From: Paraphysomonas bandaiensis
Taxonomy: Eukaryota; Chrysophyceae
DNA length: 64,000 nucleotides
NCBI GenBank assembly: GCA_965644295.1
Contig: CBFFRP010000208.1
Coordinates: 1-64,000, forward strand
Reading direction: 5' to 3'
Part shown: positions 1-11,369 of the stretch, piece by piece
Layout of the letters: each line of letters opens with the position of its first letter
Position numbering within the stretch: position 1 is the stretch's first letter
The notes under the pieces: generated by a model
Databases searched by the model: none
What the model was told of the DNA's origin: nothing
Seen by the model: the letters and a program-made list of their open reading frames with translations, nothing else
Translations under genes and position numbers: made by a program

Positions 1-474
1 CTGTAACCATTAAGTGTGATTCTTTGGTTAGACATGCGCATGATTATGCTGAATGTCTGGCTCAGACAGGATAATTTGTTGGGTGGTGTGTGACGATGCA
101 ACTGCACCGGACGATGACATTAGAGCGAACATACTAGCAAATAACCCTAAGTTCATGTCTCGAAAAAGAAATGGAAGATATACAGAACCCATCTGAGGTG
201 GCTGTACAAAAAACATTCACTACCTTCGCAGGAATGGTGATCTGGATTAGGGCCATATTTCGTAAGGGTAAAAATCACGAATTTTGAACTGTTCACTTTC
301 ACTTATCTTAACGGTGTGTAGTAAAACGGCTGGTAGGTGGTAGCTAAAACTTACTGTGTCCTATGTCTTTGTGGCGTAAGCTTATCGGTGCATATGTACT
401 TTTAAGACTTACGTCTAGTTCTTGAAATATACTTGCTGGTTATTAGGAGCAGTTAGTTATGAGTGAACGAACTG
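1..474 (+). mobile_element. Decayed, truncated copy of the Tc1/mariner-like element
   Basis: This segment is the reverse complement of about 865-1327 and carries the 3' end of the same transposase, here on the + strand, cut off by the window edge. Compared with the intact copy it has small indels and substitutions that break the reading frame near 75-170. Its outer terminal repeat occupies about 447-474 and is followed by TA at 475-476. It is a dead partial copy. Confidence 0.85.
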
Positions 475-1327
475 TAATAATGTATGGTCGGCAACGCTTA
501 AAGCTCTGCGAATGTAGTTGTAGTGATATAATGGCGAAGCTTTAAGCAAAAACTCATAAAACCTTGAAGTCTAATTTAAATATAGAATATAATAATGTAA
601 TGCTATATTATATATAGACGCTCAATTTATTTTTACAGCAAGCCCAAAAACAAGCAATAATGCCATTTTCAATGCATTGAAAATGGCATTATTGCTTGTT
701 TTGGGCTTTGTATAAATTGACATCTATATATAATATAGCATTACATTATTATATTCTATATTTAAATTAGAATTCAAGGTTTTATGAGTTTTTGCTTAAA
801 GCTTCGCCATTATATCACTACAACTACATTCCAGAGCTTTAAGCATTGCCATTATACATTATTACAGTTCGTTCACTCATAACTAACTGCTCCTAATATC
901 AGCAAGTATATTTCTAGAACTAGACATAAGTCTTAAAAAGTAAGCATATGCACTGAAAGCTTATGTCACAAAGACATATGAGACAAAGTTTTAGCTTCTA
1001 CCTACAAGCCGTTTTACTATACCGTTAAGATAAGTGAAAGTGAACAGTTCAAAATTCGTGATTTTTACCCTTACGAAATATGGCCCTAATCCATATCACC
1101 ATTCCTGTGAATAGTGAAGTGTACAGCCACCTCAGATGGGTTCTGTATATCTTCCATTTCTTTTTCAGACATAAACTTAGGGTTATTTGCTAGTATATTC
1201 TCTCTAATGTCATCGTCAGGTACAGTTACATTGTCATACACACCACCCAACAAATTATCCTGTCTGAGCCAGATATTCATACAATCATGCGCATGTCTAA
1301 CCAAAGAATCACACTTAATGGTTACAG
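1..1327. repeat. Large spacerless inverted duplication (palindrome) centred at about 674/675
   Basis: The left arm 1-674 reads as the reverse complement of 675-1327. At the centre, 641-674 and 675-707 are almost perfect complements with no spacer. The arms include transposon ends and the 390 bp between them. They differ by several substitutions and single-base indels (for example around 485-515 versus 830-860), so they are diverged copies. The left arm is cut by the window edge. Confidence 0.9.
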
Positions 1328-3361
1328 AATGCTTTTTGAAGAAGTCTTGTATCCACTTCATGTCTCTACCAGAAAAGTACCTTCGTCCAATGCTATTTTT
1401 GATGTTTGCCCAGTAGAGTTCTATCGGTTGGAAATTACACATGTAAGGTGGGGTAAATATCACCTCCCAACCAAGCTCTGCAAAGCGACATTCTACCCAA
1501 GTCAGCAAGTCGCGAGGCTTGTAATCAGCTAGAATGTCGTGAACAGCCTCTTGAAGCTCCCTGAGAGATGGACCTGCTGGAGAATTTGGAAACCCTCCAT
1601 GCCTAGGCACTTCAAACTGAAGCAGCGTGCCATTCCTGTTGACAGTAATACGGGACCCCCTAGGCAGACACTTGCGCAAATGCAGCGTACACTCACTCTT
1701 GCTGAGACGATGTGGGTTAATCATGCCTCCCATATGGTAGGGGGCATTGTCCAATACTAGTATGCAAGGGGTACGAGGATACTTTCTCTTCCATGTTGGA
1801 ACAAAACAACAGTTAATCCATTTCTGAAACGACTCGAAATTCATGGCAGTGTGGTAGTCTCCTGATTTTGTATAGAGGAAGGACCACAACGTCGACCATA
1901 ATTTACCTTTTTCATTCTCTAATTGCCAACGAATTGCACCATCAGAAGTAATTGCATCGACAATTATCAAACGATCTCCCTTAGACGACTTTGTTCCTTG
2001 CCGTGTCACTCCTTTGGGTCCTATGCCAGTCTTCCTGCTATGATATCTCCACACCCATGTCTCATCCATGTATGCAATGCAGGCACTCCCTTGTTTTTCC
2101 TTTTTAATTGCATCTGTAGAGACGCTAATGTTAATACACACCATAACAAGTAATAAATGTTACGGTATCACAGCACATACATCATCATCGGTTTTTGTAT
2201 ATAAAATAACATAATTTCTTCAACAATAACGTACCACTATACAACAGCATAAATCGTCGGATTTGCAGTGTTATTTTTACTGAAGTAGTGTTATACGGAA
2301 TGACACCATTAACATAATCAAAGTCAAAACACATTCGTTTTCGTAAAGCGGTGTATGACACTTTGATGTCAAATTGGTTCTCGAGATACCGATGCAGGTC
2401 CGCATATGTATGCCTTACACCATCCCGCAATTCATTCATAATGTAGTCATGACATGAAATAAGCATCTCTTTCTGAATTTTCATGTGCTCATAAACATAG
2501 GCCTTGCTGCCTGTACCTCGAGTTGGTGCTATACTGCACGGGGTACAGTACACTTCTTGACCATTTGTGTCATACTCCTGAATGATATGTCTAACAGTCG
2601 TGTCGCCCATCTGTAATGCGTCAGCAGTAAATTTAATGGCTGCGGTGTGATTGCTTGCTCTCTTCTTCATAATAACATTAGAATAGATGCGTAAGACATT
2701 AACAACATCATCGAATGATGCCAATTGGCCCTGAGGTCGACATAGCTCCTCCCGAATGGCAACAGCCCTGTCTCTGAAGTCACACTGAACTTCTGCTTTT
2801 TCCTCCACCACCTCAGGGTCTTCTTGGACTAATTCTTCCTCTATCCCTACTGGACGTCGCCTTGCACGTAATTCTCTTTTCTCTCTATTCTTCCTGCCCT
2901 TTTGACCGTGCATTGTATCCACTGCAGACCTCTTTCCACGGGATGATTTTCTGACAGATTTTGATCTCTTGTTAATCGCCATGTTTGAAACAAGCAGGCC
3001 CTTAAATAAAAATACCCAACGTGAGATTGTCACCAGTGATGTTGCGATACTTACCACAAAATATGGAGTTCGTTTGAGGTGAAATGCAAAATATATATTT
3101 TGCACGCCACCGGACCTCGAAAATTTTGGGACCACTGTGTTGGCATCATTCTAATATTGGACATAGAGTATGAATGAGATATTTTAAGCATGCAAATGGA
3201 AGCCTGTGACCTGAGTGACAGTGTCAAGTCGGTTTGGAAGGGTGTGTGGGAGCAGTCGTGGTGAAATTGAGAGATTTCCTGAAATATTATCAAACTCAAT
3301 AACTGAAAAAAACGTAACTGTCGACCGTTTTTTGAGCAGTTAGTTATGGGTGAACGAACTG
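865..3361 (-). mobile_element. Tc1/mariner-like DNA transposon, full length with TIRs and TA target duplication
   Basis: The element is bounded by TA at 863-864 and TA at 3362-3363. Its terminal inverted repeats are about 28 bp: CAGTTCGTTCAC at 865 with its complement ending at 3361; one mismatch is visible. TA target duplications and a D,D,E transposase are hallmarks of the IS630-Tc1-mariner superfamily. The length is about 2.5 kb and it encodes one transposase on the minus strand. The left TIR abuts the palindromic spacer shared with the inverted partial copy. Both TIRs and the reading frame look intact, so the insertion may be fairly recent. Confidence 0.88.
1086..2982 (-). CDS. Tc1/mariner-like DDE transposase with one intron
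   Basis: Two exons, complement(2235-2982 and 1086-2113), give 591 aa; the 121-nt intron is phase 1 and removes the frame break between the two halves. The N-terminal half begins with a basic region, MAINKRSKSVRKSSRGKR, followed by a helix-turn-helix-like segment that should bind the TIRs. The C-terminal half has the catalytic triad: Asp in MDETW, Asp in VLDNAPYH and Glu in PIELYW. About 109 residues separate the second Asp from the Glu, far more than the usual 34-39, so an extra segment is inserted in the catalytic core. I chose the Met at 2982 because the sequence upstream lacks the basic start and looks non-coding. Family assignment is firm, subfamily is not. Confidence 0.85.
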
Positions 3362-3548
3362 TATAAAAAAGTCATATAGATAACAAAGTAGATTTAATAA
3401 GTAGTTTTTATGGTAGAATCCCGGGGCTTTTACAAACCTTACAAATTAAATTATTTTTCATTTTAATTTTTCCCTCCCCCTATATCTACTATTAAATCTA
3501 CTTATTAAATCTACTTTACTATCTATATTACTTTTTATTATAAACATT

Positions 3549-3706
3549 ATAAATAATATATAAAGTAATTAATTTTATTTAAGAATATAAATAATATATA
3601 AAGTAATTAATTTTATTTAAGAATATAAATAATATATAAAGTAATTAAAAGTTATTAATAATATATAAAGTAATTAAGTTATTAATAATATATAAAGTTA
3701 AATTAG
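3549..3706. repeat. AT-rich tandem repeat
   Basis: Units containing AATAATATATAAAGTAATTA repeat about five times. The first two units are about 38 bp and the later ones about 27 bp, shortened by loss of the TTTTATTTAAG segment. Confidence 0.85.
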
Positions 3707-3832
3707 CAAAGAGAAGGAATTACAACCGAAGGTTGTAATTTGAAACTCTCGAAGAGAAGAGCCCCTTGCAGGGGCGTTGGGGGGTAGAAAAAAAGGCTTG
3801 CCCTTGTCCTCCTCTCTTCGTTTTTTAGAACG

Positions 3833-4007
3833 GAAGTGGTCGCACCTTGGTGCGCAGCAGCTTCTGTAGCGTTGCATAGTAGTTTATGATAATTTGGACT
3901 AGTTAGCTAGTTAGTTACAGGGAGAAGTCGATCTAGCTTGACTAGTCTTCATCTAGCTATTTGTCTGGTGATGGTTCTTGACGTCTATTGCTAATAATAA
4001 GACTTTC
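3833..4007 (+). repeat. Dispersed repeat family 1 (SINE-like), copy 1
   Basis: It begins with the GC-rich structured head GGAAGTGGTCGCACCTTGG and ends with CTATTGCTAATAATAAGACT, the same ends as the copies at 15444-15633 (inverted), 29467-29675 and 39967-40160. The head contains short hairpins such as GCACC-TT-GGTGC. No protein is encoded. It resembles a short retroelement rather than a MITE because the two ends are not inverted repeats. Confidence 0.8.
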
Positions 4008-4401
4008 ATATATGCTGTATTTGACATAGCAGTATACGAAATCTTAAGTTTATTCGTTTACTACATTCGAGAATTGCCTGCTGTAATTTGTTTATAGCTT
4101 ATAATGAATACGGAAATAACAATGTGTACAACTGATGATCATAGATGCTGAGGGCTGAGGAATACTCAAGATTTTGGCGTATTAATACCATTTATAATTT
4201 ATAAATATACGGACAAAGTATCTACCTATTTCTAGGATTAAATATTCAGGATAAACAGTGCAAGTTCTGATGCCATAATATGTCTACTCTCAACATGTTT
4301 CAGCAATTATATAGCAGAAAGTGGATTTCAAAAAGAGAATATTATTTTTCATCGGCACACAGAATGATCATTCTGAACCTAAATCTGGATCTACATTCTC
4401 A

Positions 4402-7400
4402 TCAAGACGAAATTAATTTACTGCTTACTCTATCTTTTACGCAATTTAAAAATACTGAAAATCCTCCATCCAGGTTGGAATAGTCATCAATGAGCTTTTC
4501 GTTGAAGAAGTGAGATGTTAGTGTTCCAGCATCAGATGTAATAATTTTCGGAACTACGGCAGACATTCTGATTCGACGACACAGATCGTGGACAATCCAC
4601 GCCCCATTAGTAATAGATGGGTCAAATTTAGGAACTGACTCCCTGCCACTTTTTCCTTGTGCTCTACTATCTGGCTCATTGGAACTGTCGTCGCCGACGA
4701 CAGGATCGCCCGGCTTGGTTGGAGGCTTCATAGTCCTGCAATAAAGCATATATGTCACAGAACTTAGTACACAAGTTGGCTGGGTACGTACCTATAAAGC
4801 AGTATATCTTTGCCTGAATCGACAATATATCGGTTGTGGCATGTGGTCACAACGGCTTCTCTTCTGAGGCGTAGTCGTTCAGTTCTTATTACACAATGAG
4901 AAGAGTCGTCTATTGGAAAGAGCTCAGGGTACACAATATGCTCCAGAGCGAAATAATCATTCGACAGTAATATGGAGGAGAGCTGCAGATAAGTTTAACA
5001 TATGCGCTCACTAGCAATGTCAGTGTTTTACCTCTGCAAACACGTCCTCACAAGCAGTGTTTTGAGAGGTACTATTCGTTCCACCAGAGTGTGACCGAAT
5101 GGCCAGGACATTTAACGCACCATATATAAGTTGTAAATATCTATACACCTGACCACAACGAAATATTCAAAAAATGATAAATGTACACTTCAACATACCT
5201 GGGGTAGAGAAAATGCCTCTTCGACAAGAGAGTTCACAATTTCTTTTGTCATATCATCACTTTCACCAGCCAAGATACTATCTGCATCATCACGCGACTG
5301 CATATCTCTACTGTGACGATGCGCCCATATCATGTGACACACCGACACAACTACGCGGTCACACCATTCTTCTATCGTTGTATTTCTGTCCTGATTCACT
5401 ACCAAAAATATAAATCAGTACACTCTCCATACAATTTTCTAATATTGTACCTGTCGATTTCAAAGCACTTCGAACGATGAGCGTAGCCATAGTAGGTATG
5501 TGTACACATTTCAGTAGTCGTGGAAGCTTATTCGTGCATTCTAAAAATAGTTGACTGAGGTATATCAACAGAAAACACACAGACTATCACCTATCATACA
5601 TGTAATAACACGCAATCTGCGAACAGCCACCAGTTGCTTATCATGCCCGTAGATACACGAAATATTCGAACTGAATTTACTGTCAACAAGCATTGGAAAG
5701 AGTCCACTAACGCATAAAAAAAGTGACTTACTCTTTACCGCCTTTTTTCATCAACCAACTATTGTACTTCTTGGCTTCTTCGTACGCTTTGCCTTCACCA
5801 ACAGTGTTACATACGTATTCCTCATACTTCCTCGCCACTTTTTCACTCATATCACAGATACTCCTATCAGGAGTAGATGAAAGGGCAGCATCATCTTCAC
5901 TCTCACTATCGCTCCCATTGAAGCGATAGTTTTCTCCTCGTCGGTCGCTGGTATCAACACTTACTTCCACAAGGGTGCTGTACGAAAAGGCAATCTACAG
6001 AATCTATAAAAGGAATGTGACTCTGGTAATAAAAGCTTACCTGAACTGCAACATTCCTATGTTTCCCACTTCTATCGCGGTATTTATCACTTTCTATATT
6101 CGTGAGACTCGAATATTGGAGCATGTAGCTATACGCAGAGTCGGGGCTGTACAAATAGTGATCACAGATTGTAAGGAGTAAGTTCTTTAGATATATGCAC
6201 AATTTAGACCTGCACAAAGCCACCCTATAGACATCTGGTAACTCCTCATCCGGCATGCAGTGACCAATTGCAGTGCTATGATTACACCAGCGTTGAGAAG
6301 CTCAAGGAAAGAGCAATACCTTACCTCGCCGCCTTTTCGTCAATCACAGAGCTAGCACGCATCCTCAACAAGCATTTGCTGGCTACCTGAGAAGAGACTG
6401 TCCTCACCATTTGTGTTGTTAGCCGCAGTCTCTCCGCAGATGGATCTGTCCCTAGAGTAAATCTATATACCTACCAAACCGATCACACTACTCATTGATG
6501 CAAACAAGGCCTCTACCTTTCCACCTGTGAGAGTGGTGAGGGGCATGAGTTGCGATAAAGACACGTTACTGCTGTCAAAGTCAGCAAGACCCCACACATT
6601 TACTCCTAGACCACTGCGTGCACACTTAGTAGCCAGGTTCTGTATCGCACACACTTCCTTTACAACAAACGCATATTGTGGAAAAAACAAAGGCTAACCT
6701 TAACCCAGTCCTCAGACAGGCTGGGGCGTGAATGACCCGTAGCTGTCGTAATGCCAACGCTATCATGGCTACCAGAGGTTAGGTCCTGCATAAAATACGA
6801 TCATCACATGCCATGATACATTATTTTATTACTACCTGATTAGATGAAAGCATCAGATGCAATACAACGCCAGTGCAGTCATCTATAGCTGCCCCAATAG
6901 GTTGCCCTCTTTTTCCGATATCCCACTCGTCTCGAGCTTCTTCGTAGTCTTCACCCCCCAATATTCCCAGTCCTGTCAGTAACCCTATGAATCCACTCCG
7001 GGTGGGGGCTACCTCGGCACTGGACACTCCATCTTTCTCGACTTCCTTATTCTGATGGATCGGGGCATCACATATCCAAGACACAACCTCCTCAAGAGCT
7101 GGTCCAAGCAAGACCTGACCGCAATAGAGGAGATATTGGGACAGGTCGATAAACGGATGGGTACGTACCAATGGACCACTAAGAGCACAAGACGAAGCGG
7201 ATGGAGAAGCATCGTGAAGGGAAGAAAGTGCAGTTTGAAAATTTTCCCTGTCAATTAATATTAGTGCAAACACTTGAACAACGTAAGTACGCACCTACAC
7301 TCTCCAATGGGAAGAGACACGTCAGCAAAAAGAGCCGCCTCCTCCATTGCAAGTAAAGGACATACGGTACCGCCGGCCACAGACGGGATTGTACCATCCT

Positions 7401-8637
7401 GGCCGTCCAGAGCTATGGTGCTGCCACTATGTTCTGTCGTAAAGTGTACGTACTGCACGCAGGCGGCCCCTTTAGAGCCTCGTAACCTGCCCCTACTTAG
7501 ATTGTGCAAATTCTAACAAGTTAAAAGTTTCTCACCGATACAAGCCAATTCGGTTTGAAAAGGTCAGAAGCACCACTTCTACGTCAGGGTGGAGGCACTT
7601 TGATACTTCTGTGAGTGCTTCTATAGTCTGTCATAACGAAATCGTTAAACTGAAGACAACTGTACTTCAACACTTACAGCTTGCAAGCAGTCAAGAGTCA
7701 TGCTTTCCTGCACCTAACGAGCATAAAATAATTACTAAAAGACCAGTAGTACAAGCCGTATATTAAGAAACAGTACACTCCATTCATAGCTCACCAAAAA
7801 TACGTGCACGAATGGTCTGTTATGCGCGGGACATGAGAGAGATCCACTGTATACAAAATTACCAGCGGAACATGAGCACCAGTATTCCTTACCCGCTCCG
7901 CTGGTTGTAGGTGCCATCATCACTACAGAGATATGAAACATGACTAACAAGAGATATATCAACATACCTGATTGGAAGAGGGTAGTCGATCATCAAATTT
8001 TGCATTTCTGGTAGCATTCTCAGATCAACTTTTCTGTATCTCAACTGCGGAATGCTATGATCTGATATAACCACACCAGTAAACACTCACCATGCTGCGA
8101 GAAAATGAGTTCCGTGTACCACACAATGAGCATATCCAGCGAATTGATGTCGAGTCACAAAACGGGTTAATATACGCAGCACAGTTGGAACATCGAGCAA
8201 TCCGGGTAGCAGAGGTTGACATCTTTCCATTACGCTGTCTGAAAAACCAGACATATTTCAGAGCATGCATTAAGCACACACAGACACATAAAGCAACTCA
8301 AAATATTACCAGAACACCCTTCATATATACACATACATGCATCTATACATGCATCTATACATACATATAGACATACACGAATATACATATGACGGGTCAT
8401 TCTTATGTCAGCCATCCATACATTTGAGATCTATCTGATGATGGTATAAAAGGAGTCACCAGGAAGCCAAAAGGCATGCCAACTAACGCCTGAGAAGCCT
8501 CTGAATTGAGTGTGAAATACAATCAAATCAAGTGACTTGTTATCACCTGATTCTGGAAACTCTGAGTGAGAGAATGACATGGGAAACATTTCCGGATAAC
8601 AGAAAGACTCCCGGGTGTGTCCCTCGTCATCGTCCAT
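4402..8637 (-). CDS. Sec23/Sec24-like COPII coat protein (divergent)
   Basis: Twenty-one exons give 1039 aa in one frame: 8637-8547, 8500-8422, 8238-8091, 8044-7968, 7922-7893, 7846-7795, 7713-7678, 7627-7536, 7495-7295, 7247-6836, 6785-6699, 6657-6489, 6451-6325, 6275-6041, 5994-5732, 5679-5591, 5540-5451, 5398-5199, 5148-5032, 4982-4792, 4735-4402. Visible domains in order are a zinc finger with C-x2-C...C-x2-C (Cys about 73, 76, 93, 96), a vWA-like trunk starting near RPFVHVFL, a beta-sandwich segment (IAFSYSTLVEVS, VAVRRLRVITCM), a helical segment, and a gelsolin-like end (VYPELFPID, NRYIVDSGKDILLY). This is the Sec23/Sec24 fold of the COPII inner coat. It is longer than canonical Sec23 (about 765 aa) and resembles the divergent plant Sec23/Sec24-like proteins. 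Intron 2 (8239-8421) is unusually long and carries a microsatellite. The exon 12/13 junction is the least certain. Confidence 0.85.
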
Positions 8638-9190
8638 GGTGTGTAAGGGTATATATGGTGAGAGGTTAAGGGGAGAATGATGTGATTGTATCAGAGGATT
8701 GTTCATTAACACACACATACATACATACTGAGCTATCCGTGCAATTAGACTGAACTACCCGTACATAGGACTATCCGTACATATATACATCCATGCAACT
8801 ACCCGTCCACCCGTGAATATACTACCAACACTATCCGTACATACATAGACAATTGTATTTTGTGTACTGCAATACTTCACCATATGTACCACTCCACAGG
8901 ACATCCACAAAGTACAACAGTACAACAGTACAACATGTGTGGTCCGGCAGATACCACTCTGTACAGCAGTACATATTCTACTTCTAGAGGAATCGCAGAC
9001 CAAAATACAGTCCTGTACTGGGTACACAGTGATGCATAGCATATACAGCCGTATGGTGTATGTGTATGTGTGTATATGCTATACGTACAGCACCCTCAGA
9101 GATCACTCTCATATATACACATACATACAAACATCCACATACATAATCCTCCTGCATCTACCAACTAAACACATTAATCTCAACTCTAAT
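8638..9190. promoter_or_regulatory. Divergent intergenic region between Sec23-like and pinin genes
   Basis: This 553-bp stretch separates two divergent start codons. It is rich in ACATACATA and TGTATGTG microsatellite DNA (8705-8740, 9055-9140). It also carries the word TACAGCAGTACAT near 8962 and runs of TACAACAG near 8910-8935. I see no TATA box that I would defend. Confidence 0.5.
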
Positions 9191-10446
9191 ATGGCTGATC
9201 TACTAGCCCTAAAAAAAGAGTCCGAGAGATTGGGCAGAGAGCAAGCGGATGTAGAGGAGAGATTGCGTACAATGGATCGCCATCGATCTAATCGTAAATA
9301 TGACTCTCGTCGAGGTGGAAGAGGAGGAAACAGGTCATATGGGGGTATACCTCACTCATCTAATCAGAGGAAGAGAGGGAGAGATGCGGATATAGCGGAA
9401 ACTCGTCCGAAACAACAGCCGCGTATTATGTCTGCTATTGCTGCAGTAGTGCAACCAGCTCATGATCATGATGATGTGGGAGGCTCACAATACAAAGACG
9501 ACGATAGATGGGCTCCTGATATGGGCGAGGAAGCAGCGAAGCCCGCTCCACAGGAGGCTTACTTGAAGCCAGCTACGGTGCAAAGAAACAGGCGAATGTT
9601 CAGTGCCCTTATGGGGCACCTTGATAGGGCACAGAAGAAACTACAAGTCGACTCAAGTATCATTGAAAAACAAGATAGTAGAAAGGACCTAGCTGCTAAG
9701 AAAAATAGAGAGGAGAGTATAAGGGTTGCTGCCATACAGCGGACTGTATCGCGTGAGCAAAAGGAAAAGGTTGGTTTCGTTGCACGAACACTCTAAAGAT
9801 TTTTATATTACCTCGTAGGAACTTCATCTGAGAGAAGTAATAATGGCCAAGCAGGAAAAGATGGAAATTGCCATTGCAACTGCTGCTTGGAAGGCCCAAC
9901 AAGTCAAGCTGGAGAAGTACCTGCTGACATCTGTAGAGCCGCGGCTCGCTTGGTTGCCTGGAAAACCCTCTGATGTAACGGACGCAGCACTTACTCGTCG
10001 TGCAGAAGAGGTGCGTCAGCAAATTATATATCAGCTGAATTATAGTTATTACACTGGATAGTAGAACTTAATATATGTTGTTGCAGGTGTCAGAGGCAGT
10101 GGCGCAGCGGGAGGCGGATGACGAACAAAAGATTGCCCTTATAGATGCAAAGGTTGAAGCTAAGGCGACGAAGAGAAAGCAGGAAATGGAGAAAGACAGC
10201 CGGCAAGTATCTGAAATGGAAGGGGGTTTAGAGGAAGAAGGTGTGGAAGCAGATGTAAAGGATGAAGAGAACGGGGAAGAGAGAGATGTGGAACAACATG
10301 AAGTGGGTGTGGATGACGGAGATGACGATGATGACATCCTGGCTGCACTTGACGGGAGGACTCAGAATAAGAAATCACACTCCGATTCAGAAAACAGTGA
10401 TGACAAAGAGAGCGGCAACGATAGTGACCACATTGCTGACAACTAA
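9191..10446 (+). CDS. PNN: Pinin-like nuclear/spliceosome-associated protein
   Basis: Three exons (9191-9769, 9819-10010, 10087-10446) encode 376 aa. The N-terminus is a charged coiled-coil (MADLLALKKESERLGREQAD) followed by an RGG-like basic patch. Residues about 130-240 match the pinin/SDK/memA domain: RRMFSALMGHLDRAQKKL, a charged helix, then YLLTSVEPRLAWLPGK. The C-terminus is a long acidic low-complexity tail. Pinin binds the exon-junction/ASAP-type machinery in the nucleus in animals, and a similar role in mRNA processing is inferred here. The introns are GTTGGT...TAG and GTGCGT...CAG. The start is the first ATG after the microsatellite-rich leader. Confidence 0.85.
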
Positions 10447-11369
10447 CTGTCCCATAAGATATAACGTAGACGTATTAAAGTTGGTCGAGTTGAGTGCCCC
10501 CTAGTTTGCAGTATTGCGATGTAGTTGAAGTGTTTAGTTGATCTTGTGCGTGATAATAGCAGTGTACGTCTTCGCACCAGAAATGTAACGAGTATTCTTA
10601 TACACGACATCATTATATTTCTATTGTACAATACGTATCATGCTAGGAGAACTAGACATTGATACTGAAATAGAAATGTGTACAGTGTACAGTAGTGAGT
10701 AAATTTTGAGAATAACGCACGTGACGACCATTAGTGAATATGTACTCATGTGCATACAAATATCTAGTTTGACAGAAAGGCCCGAATCTTTTGTTAAATA
10801 TAGGGTACACACAACGACATATTCAATTCTCTATAACCGACAATAATATATGTGAGTGTTGAAAAATGCTCGTTCTTTAACTAGATATCGGAAAGAATAA
10901 ATTAATATCGTTGGCACGAATTGTGACAAACAACACAATCTCATTTTGCTTTACCCATAATCTCCTACATGTGTGAACCTCTCGCTACTTAACATATCTT
11001 TCAAGATCAAACTATTTCAGTTTCTCAATATCATTGCAGCATTAGTACTTTGTACATCACCATACTTCACTATATTCTCGTACATTGTCTTCAAGTGCCA
11101 CACTGAGTATACAATATACTAGAATATAATCCTATTCCAATAGTGAGCAGGGCTGCGTATCAATCAATTAATATTAATTGTCTGCGTTATCAAGCTCACA
11201 TGTCAGTTTGTCAACTCAATATTATACTGTAAAGCATGCAGTAACAAATAATTATTACAGATGCTCTGTTTCTTACATACTAGCGCAAAGCACATTGTGC
11301 TTGTAAACTATATTGAAATTGACGTAATATAGTCGAACTGCAGTTTGGAAAAATAAGCTTTAGCACGTT
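10447..11369. other. Intergenic region with dispersed repeat family 2
   Basis: No coding sequence is seen. The right part (10890-11146) is a repeat also found near 16360-16610. The remainder is 3' flanking DNA of pinin and of the FATP gene, which are convergent. Confidence 0.6.
10890..11146 (+). repeat. Dispersed repeat family 2, copy 1
   Basis: It is similar throughout to 16360-16610 in the same orientation, sharing CAGTTTCTCAATATCAT, TATTCTCGTACATTGTCTTC and the end CTAATAGTG/CCAATAGTG. I estimate 80-85 percent identity by eye. Nothing is encoded and no TIR was found. Confidence 0.8.

Larger units (their letters stand above)
3364..4401. other. AT-rich intergenic DNA with repeats
   Basis: No gene is visible. 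It holds an AT-rich tandem array (3549-3706), a GC-richer stretch at 3735-3830 and a copy of dispersed family 1 (about 3833-4007). The remainder up to the Sec23-like stop is unstructured. Confidence 0.7.

Noticed and set aside
1114-2153. Several + strand open frames over the transposase
   Set aside because: Antisense shadows of the minus-strand transposase with no family resemblance.
3549-3706. CRISPR-like array
   Set aside because: Repeats are contiguous AT-rich units without unique spacers, in a eukaryotic genome.
9696-10378. Minus-strand Ser/Pro-rich frames over pinin
   Set aside because: Antisense of the charged pinin repeats; the + strand has the domain match and splice sites.
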